From an uncultured Eubacteriales bacterium (GTDB lineage: Bacteria > Bacillota > Clostridia > Oscillospirales > Acutalibacteraceae): a stretch of 7,297 nucleotides of DNA. The notes below the pieces were generated by a model, which was not told the DNA's origin, ran no database searches, and saw nothing but the letters and a program-made list of their open reading frames with translations. The first letter of the stretch is position 1; the number at the start of each line of letters is the position of its first letter. Location: NCBI GenBank assembly GCA_934446475.1, contig CAKSEH010000026.1, positions 1 through 7,297 on the forward strand. The letters run 5' to 3'. The position numbers and the translations under genes are program-made. This document shows, piece after piece, positions 1 to 5,745 of the stretch.

Positions 1-196
1 CCTCATCATACTGAGTCGCTTCAAAGGACCTTGCTCTAACTGAGTTTCTGTTCGAAGAATCTGAATAGTTCTTCTCTTCCGGTCCTTCATCGTGATAAGT
101 TGATTTATCTCCTTCAAACGATTTTTCGCTATGGGAAATATCTCTCCTTAATTGTATTGTTTTCTGTTTACTCAAGCGTTTGCGAAAACGAAACAC
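1..196 (-). CDS. Unidentified hydrophilic protein, N-terminal part only (runs off left edge)
   Basis: An open frame enters the end of the GNAT gene and stays open to the window edge, giving about 65 residues. I place the start at GTG (194-196) because a GGAGG sits 3 bases upstream of it. The spacing is short, and an in-frame TTG at 173-175 is the alternative. The visible protein begins MFRFRKRLSKQK and continues with a strongly charged, Ser/Glu/Asp/Lys/Arg/Asn-rich stretch without hydrophobic segments, typical of a disordered cytoplasmic N-terminus. Codon choice (GAA, GAT, AAA, TAT) matches the neighbours. It would overlap the GNAT gene by 29 bp in another frame and so belong to the same operon. 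A competing frame from an ATG at 88-90 is also open, but it uses CGA/CGG codons and has no well-placed ribosome site. I do not recognise the family and assign no function. Confidence 0.5.
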   Translation of the reverse strand, partial: MFRFRKRLSKQKTIQLRRDISHSEKSFEGDKSTYHDEGPEEKNYSDSSNRNSVRARSFEATQYDE

Positions 197-677
197 CGTC
201 CTCCAAATCAAATTTATCCGATCTGTACATAACAGTATACTCGTCACAGTCCGCAGGACTGATTTTTGCAAGTTTTTCCTGCGCTTCGGTAACCGATATA
301 TAAATATCGGGATTATGACGTGTGGTAGCTTTGACGGCTTTATATCCGCAGGATGCATAAAACCTTTCAAGAGATTTTGAGGCGGGTTTAAGAATAAAAA
401 GAGTCCCGCTTTCGCTGCACACTTTATTTATAAGTTGCCTCATATATCCCTTGTTGCGTTCGCTTTTTTCGGTAGCGGCAGCATATATGTAGTATGCATT
501 CACCGATATACCCTTTATAACTGCTTTGCAAGGGATTTTAAAGAGCATAGAAACCGTTTTTCCGCCTTTTTCAAGAGTTTCTATACAATGCCCCAACAAA
601 TCAAACAATACATCATCAAAAGGCAGATCACAGCCGAACGCCTCATTATATATTTTTCTCGGTGCATTATCACTCAT
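168..677 (-). CDS. GNAT-family N-acetyltransferase
   Basis: This 169-residue protein is the usual size for a single GNAT domain, a cytoplasmic enzyme that moves an acyl group from acyl-CoA to an amine. Motif A is visible as strand YYIYAAATEK (residues 62-71) followed by R74-N-K-G77-Y, the R/QxxGxG/A-type pyrophosphate loop, and a helix that starts MRQLI. Motif B is LERFYASCGYKAV (103-115), with the FY...GY signature of the C-terminal strand. The loop keeps R and the first G but has Y-M where many members have a second small residue. The ATG shares an ATGA with the stop of the DUF2156 gene, so translation is probably coupled. The tail after about residue 130 is acidic and may be specific to this subfamily. 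The acceptor substrate cannot be read from the sequence. Family call is firm; any link to lipid or envelope modification rests only on the operon. Confidence 0.85.
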   Translation of the reverse strand: MSDNAPRKIYNEAFGCDLPFDDVLFDLLGHCIETLEKGGKTVSMLFKIPCKAVIKGISVNAYYIYAAATEKSERNKGYMRQLINKVCSESGTLFILKPASKSLERFYASCGYKAVKATTRHNPDIYISVTEAQEKLAKISPADCDEYTVMYRSDKFDLEDGVSFSQTLE

Positions 678-1564
678 AACAAATTACCCTTAGGGACGCA
701 ATTGTATTTTTGAAGCAATATATCAGGTTTGTAGGAGAGTTTTGCCTTTCTCAGTCCCTCAAGTCCCAAATCATCCTCACGGTTAATATATTTAAAATCT
801 GAAAGCTCATTAAGGGCAAATTCTTTATTTATTACGGTATACCCCTCGGCATAATCGGCAAGCGCTTTTTCAATATGGATGTCAAAATAATTCTTATTTA
901 TTGCGGAGCCTATCGTAAATGCTACTATATCATCACCGACCCTGATAGCGCCGCCGACAGCATTTAAGGCATCGATATTATCAAGAATGGTATTAACTCC
1001 GGCTTTTTCACAGCGCATTGTATCGTTAAACCTGTCCGAATTTTCTTTATACCATTTATCGGCACAGATTTTAACATCATTTATATTAGCGGAGGTTATC
1101 CTTTCATACGTCCAATCAAACCGTTTTGAAAAAGATGATATATGGTTTCTTTTTGCGTGATATTTTTTACCCGACAAACTGCTTAAGTTTTCTCTTAAAT
1201 ATATATAATCGAAAGCGTCTCTATCATACGTTATATCATATTTGTCCGAAAAAACGGAATTAAATCTTTCAAATCTGTCGCCCTCCTGAGCCCAAAAAAC
1301 AGGTTCTTCGCCTATAGTTTCGGAAAGCAGCGAAACTGCCCTTTCCATATCGTTTGAAAAAGGAAGAGAATATCTGTAAACACCGTCAAAATGAGAACGC
1401 ATAAACAAACAGCCATCCTTTATGAGATAGCTGTTATCATACATTTCCTTCCAGACGACAAGATTGATCACGGTTGTCTCACAGGAATACTCGTTTTCCG
1501 TTCCTAAAAACGGTCTTATATAATCAATATCGTTAAAAGTGATCTTTTTAAAATCATTAAGCAT
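674..1564 (-). CDS. DUF2156 / phosphatidylglycerol lysyltransferase C-terminal-domain protein
   Basis: A 296-residue soluble protein resembling the LPG_synthase_C/DUF2156 family, a tandem GNAT-like fold related to the cytoplasmic aminoacyl-transfer domain of MprF. Recognisable stretches are KKYHAKRNHISSF (133-145), NYFDIHIEKA (225-234) and the C-terminal NREDDLGLEGLRKAKLSYKP (261-280), all typical of stand-alone DUF2156 proteins in Clostridia. There are no membrane segments, so the flippase half of MprF is absent and true lysyl-phosphatidylglycerol synthase activity should not be assumed. It starts 9 bp after psd. An AGGAGA lies 13 bases upstream of the ATG, which is longer than ideal, so coupling to psd may help initiation. 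Its stop overlaps the next gene. Position after pssA-psd suggests transfer of an acyl or aminoacyl group to a lipid or wall component, but this is inference. Confidence 0.85.
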   Translation of the reverse strand: MLNDFKKITFNDIDYIRPFLGTENEYSCETTVINLVVWKEMYDNSYLIKDGCLFMRSHFDGVYRYSLPFSNDMERAVSLLSETIGEEPVFWAQEGDRFERFNSVFSDKYDITYDRDAFDYIYLRENLSSLSGKKYHAKRNHISSFSKRFDWTYERITSANINDVKICADKWYKENSDRFNDTMRCEKAGVNTILDNIDALNAVGGAIRVGDDIVAFTIGSAINKNYFDIHIEKALADYAEGYTVINKEFALNELSDFKYINREDDLGLEGLRKAKLSYKPDILLQKYNCVPKGNLL

Positions 1565-1573
1565 TTTAAACCG

Positions 1574-2404
1574 TCATTCTCCTATTTTATCGCCCATTTT
1601 AACTACCGTTTCATAACCGCATTCCGTGTTTTCGGTTATTTCCCGTAAAATTTTAACCCCGTTAAGCAAAACTATAATTGTTGAGCCTCCGAAAAGGAAC
1701 ATACCCTTCTCTTCACCTTTTTTATGTTTGCCCGATTTATGATGATTATTTATTTTACCGACGCAGAGCGCACCGACTTCGATCTGAACAGCTTCTCCGT
1801 AATGCTCTGTTGAAAGAACCGTATATTCCCTGCTGTTGCGGTAAAAAACTTTATTGTTTAAAAAGGCTATCGGTTGAACGGTATGTAAAACGCCTTTTAT
1901 AAATCGATGAGAAAATTCGGTCGCATCATCAAAATAAGCATAACGGTGGTAATCATCCACACAAAGTCTGAATATAAGGCAGGTGCCGCCCTTAAATTTT
2001 TCGGCAATAGATCTGTTTTCAAGTATATCCGCCAGTGCGTATTCACTGCCCTTAATGTTAAAAACGCTTTGATCGCTTATTTTGTATGCCGTAAGCTTTG
2101 CGTCACAAGGAGAAACAAGGCCATTGGAAAAAGGTCTGTTTTCGGGCTTGATTTCCCTTGTAAAAAAATCATTATAGCACTTGTATTCGGTGTTTTTATA
2201 TTCGGACAAATCTATTTTAAAGTTCTTTACAGATTTTGCAATCATTCTTTTTGAAAGCCGGGAATTCATAAAAGCCCCTACAACCTTTGATACAAACGGT
2301 CTTGTGAGGAATTTAAGAATTATACGGCCAAAAACGGTTGTATACAAAAACTTAAGCGAACCGCCGGAAGGCTGTGTGTTGATTTTAATTCTTTTAAACT
2401 GCAT
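1574..2404 (-). CDS. psd: Phosphatidylserine decarboxylase
   Basis: A 276-residue pyruvoyl-dependent enzyme that converts phosphatidylserine to phosphatidylethanolamine at the membrane. The self-cleavage site is FGGSTII (238-244): cleavage before S241 would give the long beta chain and a short alpha chain of about 36 residues carrying the pyruvoyl group. Other family landmarks are SPCDAKL (98-104) with the triad Asp at D101, DYHRYAY (151-157) with H153, GVLHTVQPIAF (171-181), NSREYTVL (190-197) and the EVGALCVGKINNHH block (209-222). The second histidine of the usual HRxH motif is missing: A156 stands there. The N-terminus (residues 20-50) is hydrophobic/basic and probably membrane-associated. 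The ATG lies inside the end of pssA (11-bp overlap) with no clear ribosome site of its own, so translation is likely coupled. Start choice is supported by the family-like length. Confidence 0.93.
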   Translation of the reverse strand: MQFKRIKINTQPSGGSLKFLYTTVFGRIILKFLTRPFVSKVVGAFMNSRLSKRMIAKSVKNFKIDLSEYKNTEYKCYNDFFTREIKPENRPFSNGLVSPCDAKLTAYKISDQSVFNIKGSEYALADILENRSIAEKFKGGTCLIFRLCVDDYHRYAYFDDATEFSHRFIKGVLHTVQPIAFLNNKVFYRNSREYTVLSTEHYGEAVQIEVGALCVGKINNHHKSGKHKKGEEKGMFLFGGSTIIVLLNGVKILREITENTECGYETVVKMGDKIGE

Positions 2405-3113
2405 GGCCCGTTAAATATGCCCTTGCAAAAAACACAATGAACAAGAATTCGACTGCCCCTATTGCGACCATAATAAGAATTTCTTTAAGACCGGGTTTAC
2501 CTATCTTAATTTTACTTAAAAATAGGAAACCTGTAAGGAGCATAGTTACAAGGTAAATGGGAGAAATATCTACTCTCCTGCCGTATACAAACTGAATGAG
2601 CGAAACAGTCGGAAATATTATTGCGGCAGATGTTACGGGAAGACCCGTATATTCTTTTCTTTTTGCCGATGTCTCTTTTTGGCGTTTCGTTTCGCTGACA
2701 TTGAAATACGCAAGCCTTATCAGAGCCGCCAAAACAAAGAGACAGAAGACTATCATATAAATATAAGTTTTAAGCGCACCGAAAGGCTTCAATATATTAA
2801 GAATATTACTTTTTCTGTGTATGTCGAGGTGGCTCATATAGATGGCATAGCATATTGAACATGGCAGCACACCGAATGCCAAAAGATCGGTAAGAGAGTC
2901 TATCTGTATACCGAAATGTTTTTCATCCTCAGTGCTTTTTTTACGTGTTCTTGCAATCATACCGTCAAAAGCGTCAAAAAGGCCGCAAAGCATAAGACAG
3001 GTCGTCGCAATAAACGGATGACCCTCGCCCGTCAGTCCCGCAAAAATGCCGAAAACCGCCGAAATAAGCGACATATATGTAAGAATTACCGTATAATTAT
3101 AATAGCCTAACAT
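2394..3113 (-). CDS. pssA: CDP-diacylglycerol--serine O-phosphatidyltransferase
   Basis: A 239-residue multi-spanning membrane enzyme of the CDP-alcohol phosphotransferase family that makes phosphatidylserine from CDP-diacylglycerol and L-serine. The metal-binding motif is complete: D47-A-F-D50-G51-M-I-A54-R55 ... G68-I-Q-I-D72-S-L-T-D76. The R-to-G spacing is 12 residues rather than the classical 8, because of the charged stretch TRKKSTEDEKHF. About six hydrophobic segments can be seen, roughly at 9-28, 32-48, 78-93, 112-136, 160-176 and 185-235 (two in the last stretch). It is the first gene of the operon. The ATG is preceded by GAGGG at 4 bases and lies about 31 nt downstream of the predicted transcription start. 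Serine is the likely alcohol because psd, which needs phosphatidylserine, follows directly and overlaps. Confidence 0.92.
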   Translation of the reverse strand: MLGYYNYTVILTYMSLISAVFGIFAGLTGEGHPFIATTCLMLCGLFDAFDGMIARTRKKSTEDEKHFGIQIDSLTDLLAFGVLPCSICYAIYMSHLDIHRKSNILNILKPFGALKTYIYMIVFCLFVLAALIRLAYFNVSETKRQKETSAKRKEYTGLPVTSAAIIFPTVSLIQFVYGRRVDISPIYLVTMLLTGFLFLSKIKIGKPGLKEILIMVAIGAVEFLFIVFFARAYLTGHAV

Positions 3114-3150
3114 TTTTCCCTCTTCATTCGCATAATTTTTCTGTCACTTA

Positions 3151-3179
3151 AGTATATCACATAATGTCTTTTTTTGCAA
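3151..3179 (-). promoter_or_regulatory. Sigma-A-type promoter of the pssA operon
   Basis: Read on the minus strand: TTGCAA (3174-3179), a 17-base spacer, then TATACT (3151-3156). The -10 is preceded by TGA, which makes an extended TGn -10 that can compensate for the imperfect -35 (4 of 6). Transcription would start near 3144, giving a leader of about 31 nt to the pssA ATG. The -35 box overlaps the base of the terminator hairpin of the preceding lipoprotein gene. Confidence 0.7.
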
Positions 3180-3213
3180 TAAAAGGATACCTGAAATGCG
3201 GTATCCTTTTATT
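3178..3213 (-). terminator. Intrinsic terminator of the beta-helix lipoprotein gene
   Basis: A perfect 14-bp inverted repeat (3178-3191 and 3200-3213) with an 8-base loop lies 8 bp past the lipoprotein stop codon. The arm core is AAAAGGATACC / GGTATCCTTTT, so the minus-strand transcript ends in CCUUUUAUU. The U run is short and AT pairs make up the stem base, as is common in low-GC bacteria. The plus strand also has a T-rich exit, so it could act in both directions, but no plus-strand gene is seen here. Confidence 0.8.
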
Positions 3214-3221
3214 TTGAAATT

Positions 3222-5642
3222 TTATCTGAACACGGCAGGCACGGTTCCGTTTTTATCAACGGTATAGATATCTGTTATACTGCCCTGTGCTTTATTCGAA
3301 AGAATAATTGCGCCTGCCTGATGCTTATAAAGAAGTATATTGGCTTTCTCGCTGTTTTTAAAGGTGTTGTTTTCAATAAGGGCCCCGTATTCCCAGGGAC
3401 CTACCCAGGTATTAGTGTCCGCAAGGTGATTAAAATCTTTGTTAGGAGTTCCGAGCAAAACTCCGACTCCGCCAAGCCCCGGCTTTAGGGTTTTTTCGCC
3501 GAAATCAAGCATATTTTCAAAGTTGTTGTTTCTGACTGCCACTCCGAGACTTGTATACATAGGTATTTCTCCCGAGCCTCCCGGTCTTACAATTGCCATA
3601 ATAAACCGTATTCCGATGGATACATCTTTTATAGCGTTATTATCTATGTATGTCCAGTATACAACATTTTGCAGATCGGGACCTTTTTCATCGCAGACAT
3701 ATCTTGAAGTTACGCACACACCGTACGCCATATTTCGCATTATATTTTTATTTATGAAGCAGTTATAAGTATTACCGTAAATCTGGACTGCGCATGTCGC
3801 TGTTTCATATTCGGTATGATTTGTAAAGCAATCAAACAGATTGTTATAAATCGCATAATTATGAAATCCCGAAGTCACCAGTATCCTGCTCGTTTCATCG
3901 GGTAAAATGTTCCATTCACGGTCGACAGTAAGTTCTTTGCCTTTAATTTTCTTTAAAAGGCGCCACTGTCCCGTTCCTTTGCCCTTGGTTATTGCAACAA
4001 CAGAATTTCCCTGTATGTTAAGCGCTTTTTTTAAAGTAACAGAATCTTTGGTTAATGAAACGGCAAAGTCGTTGTATTTATTCCTTATATTTTCGAGCAT
4101 TACTTGTTCGCCGGCATTATCTTTCGGAAGTCCGGTATTTTGAATTTTGTTGTTTGAAATATACTGATTATAGTTAAAGCCCTGTATTGCAAATGCTCTT
4201 CCGCCGCTGAAATCATCATTTTCGGAAAGATATCCGTTTTTATTTTTTTCAAGATACTTGCCGCATATTTTATTTTTTGACCCGTCAAGGCATACGGTAT
4301 CCCAGATAAGCGTTGTGTTTTGATTATAATAGGGGCCTGTATAGAAAACGCCGCTGTAATCGTTATCTGTTATAAATACCTTTTTACAATCGCTTGACCA
4401 TATCATAGAGCCGGCTTCAAACTTATTATCGGACACTACAACATTTTCTGTGTGCGCCGCTGTTATGCAGTTTTGCAGACTTCTCTCTTTTGTAAACTGT
4501 GTGAATTTGCAGTTATGGACATAAAGCGAAAACGATCCCGAATTATCGTACGAATTCTTTGTTTCTATAAAACCGCTTAATAACTTATCTTCCCTTACAT
4601 CTTTAAAATAAAGTTTTTCAAATTCGCAAACGGAGCTGAGAACAAACTTTTGTCCGCCTGCATCGCCGTTTTCATCAAGCTTTGAATCGTTTTTTATAAC
4701 CGAACCATCACCGTCGCCCATAAATTTAAGGACTTTATTTACCTTGATACTTCCAATTAAATTATATATTCCATTCGGGAAATATATGATATCTTTGTCC
4801 CCTGCCGCATCAATCGCTTTTTGAACCGCAGCGGTATCATCCTTGCCGTTATCGGCAGGGTCTGCGCCGTAGTCCTTTACATTTATTTTCTTGCCGGTAA
4901 AATTATTGACCTTATTTTTGCTGAATTTTACCTTCTCGGGAGCTGTTGCAAAGCAGGAATCTCCTCCGTGTCCGTTATGCAGTTTTATTTCGTATTCCTC
5001 GCCGTCGGTAAGTCCGTCCGGCATTGTAAAGGTTACTTTATACGGGTCTGCATATTTTACATTAAGCTCTCTGTACTTTCCGTCTTTACTTATAAGATAT
5101 CCGTAAGTCTTATCTGTTCCCTCTGCGTTATCCGTAGTAAGGTTTTCCCCGTAAACATTTATATCGTCCCCTGCCGCAAGGTGTGTCAGACCTATCCACC
5201 ATATAAGAGGTTTATTTATAATCTCTATTTCGCTTTTGCCTTTTGAGTTTTCAAAATATATTCCGTATGCCCCGTATTTTATCGAACTGTCTACGGTTAC
5301 GGCTGCATTACTGTCGTCAACAAAGCTTACCTGCGCTTCGCTTGCTTTTCCGTTATCCTTTTCGCTTTGCGAATAAACATAGGCTTTTGCCCCAGTAAAG
5401 CCCTCTCCCGTTACTGTTATCGTATTCCCGGGATTCACCTGTTTTGACAGCTCACCTATAACAGGTGCTCCGTCAGTTGTCTTAATCTCCGGTATATTAA
5501 ATACATCTCCCGGCGCTGTAAGTTTCTCGCTGTGCCATTTTGTGTCGTTTACTTTTGCTTGTTTTGTCTTTCCTCTACAGGCCGTAAGACCTGACAAGAT
5601 ACAAAAAACGAGCAATATTACCGTGGATTTTCTAAGGCTCAT
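3222..5642 (-). CDS. Surface lipoprotein: IPT/TIG-like domains plus pectate-lyase-type beta-helix
   Basis: An 806-residue exported protein. Residues 1-22 form a lipoprotein signal peptide (MSLRK, hydrophobic core, lipobox LTAC with C22), so it should be anchored to the outer face of the membrane. Two Ig-like IPT/TIG-type beta domains follow, about 58-143 (PGNTITVTGEGF) and 145-245 (WWIGLTHLAAGDDINVYGENL). The pectate-lyase-3-type entry is INVKDYGADPADNGKDDT (253-270) followed by IIYFPNGIYN (285-294). The rest is a right-handed parallel beta-helix with many N-x-F/I coil repeats, and an inserted module at about 540-595 (GKGTGQW ... LTVDREWNILPDETSR). The ATG has a strong AAAGGAG at 7 bases and its own promoter. 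The family usually binds or cleaves polysaccharide, but no catalytic site or substrate can be named. It is a tandem paralogue of the gene at 5746-7297. Confidence 0.88.
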   Translation of the reverse strand: MSLRKSTVILLVFCILSGLTACRGKTKQAKVNDTKWHSEKLTAPGDVFNIPEIKTTDGAPVIGELSKQVNPGNTITVTGEGFTGAKAYVYSQSEKDNGKASEAQVSFVDDSNAAVTVDSSIKYGAYGIYFENSKGKSEIEIINKPLIWWIGLTHLAAGDDINVYGENLTTDNAEGTDKTYGYLISKDGKYRELNVKYADPYKVTFTMPDGLTDGEEYEIKLHNGHGGDSCFATAPEKVKFSKNKVNNFTGKKINVKDYGADPADNGKDDTAAVQKAIDAAGDKDIIYFPNGIYNLIGSIKVNKVLKFMGDGDGSVIKNDSKLDENGDAGGQKFVLSSVCEFEKLYFKDVREDKLLSGFIETKNSYDNSGSFSLYVHNCKFTQFTKERSLQNCITAAHTENVVVSDNKFEAGSMIWSSDCKKVFITDNDYSGVFYTGPYYNQNTTLIWDTVCLDGSKNKICGKYLEKNKNGYLSENDDFSGGRAFAIQGFNYNQYISNNKIQNTGLPKDNAGEQVMLENIRNKYNDFAVSLTKDSVTLKKALNIQGNSVVAITKGKGTGQWRLLKKIKGKELTVDREWNILPDETSRILVTSGFHNYAIYNNLFDCFTNHTEYETATCAVQIYGNTYNCFINKNIMRNMAYGVCVTSRYVCDEKGPDLQNVVYWTYIDNNAIKDVSIGIRFIMAIVRPGGSGEIPMYTSLGVAVRNNNFENMLDFGEKTLKPGLGGVGVLLGTPNKDFNHLADTNTWVGPWEYGALIENNTFKNSEKANILLYKHQAGAIILSNKAQGSITDIYTVDKNGTVPAVFR

Positions 5643-5663
5643 AATCTTTCTCCTTTACAATAA

Positions 5664-5712
5664 ATACGGCCCTATTAACCGCAATTTAATTTTACGGATA
5701 TCAGGGCCGTAT
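5664..5712 (-). terminator. 10-bp inverted repeat between the two beta-helix genes (hairpin or operator)
   Basis: ATACGGCCCT (5664-5673) and AGGGCCGTAT (5703-5712) are perfect inverted repeats separated by 29 bases. Inside, CCG/CGG can pair again, giving an imperfect 18-bp extension with a loop of about 13 bases. It lies 33 bp past the stop of the distal beta-helix gene and could terminate that transcript, but the following sequence (TTATTGT) is a poor U tract. The lipoprotein promoter is embedded in it, so an operator role for a dimeric regulator is the alternative. Confidence 0.5.
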
Positions 5713-5717
5713 GTCAA
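5689..5717 (-). promoter_or_regulatory. Sigma-A-type promoter of the beta-helix lipoprotein gene
   Basis: On the minus strand: consensus TTGACA (5712-5717), a 17-base spacer, then TAAAAT (5689-5694, 5 of 6). The predicted start near 5682 gives a leader of about 40 nt that carries the AAAGGAG ribosome site at 5650-5656. The spacer contains one arm of the inverted repeat and the -10 box lies in its loop. Confidence 0.75.
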
Positions 5718-5745
5718 GGAAAACATCTTGATTTTGATATATTGA

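Noticed and set aside
435..713. Plus-strand open frame of 92 codons opposite the GNAT gene
   Set aside because: It lies over a well-supported minus-strand GNAT gene, its product is a Phe/Cys/Tyr-rich mixture without family features, and it has no matching operon context.
674..1564. Calling the DUF2156 protein a full lysyl-phosphatidylglycerol synthase (MprF)
   Set aside because: It has 296 residues and no membrane segments, so only the catalytic-half fold is present and the substrate is unknown.
2886..2976. Longer-than-classical spacing (12 instead of 8) in the PssA motif as a sign of a broken enzyme
   Set aside because: All metal-binding Asp residues and both Gly are present and in order, and the extra residues are a charged loop. 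As far as I recall this spacing is common in clostridial PssA proteins.
4821..5246. Plus-strand open frame of 141 codons with hydrophobic stretches
   Set aside because: It is antisense to the IPT-like region of the lipoprotein, whose signal peptide, domains and ribosome site are clear. The hydrophobicity follows from reading charged codons on the opposite strand.
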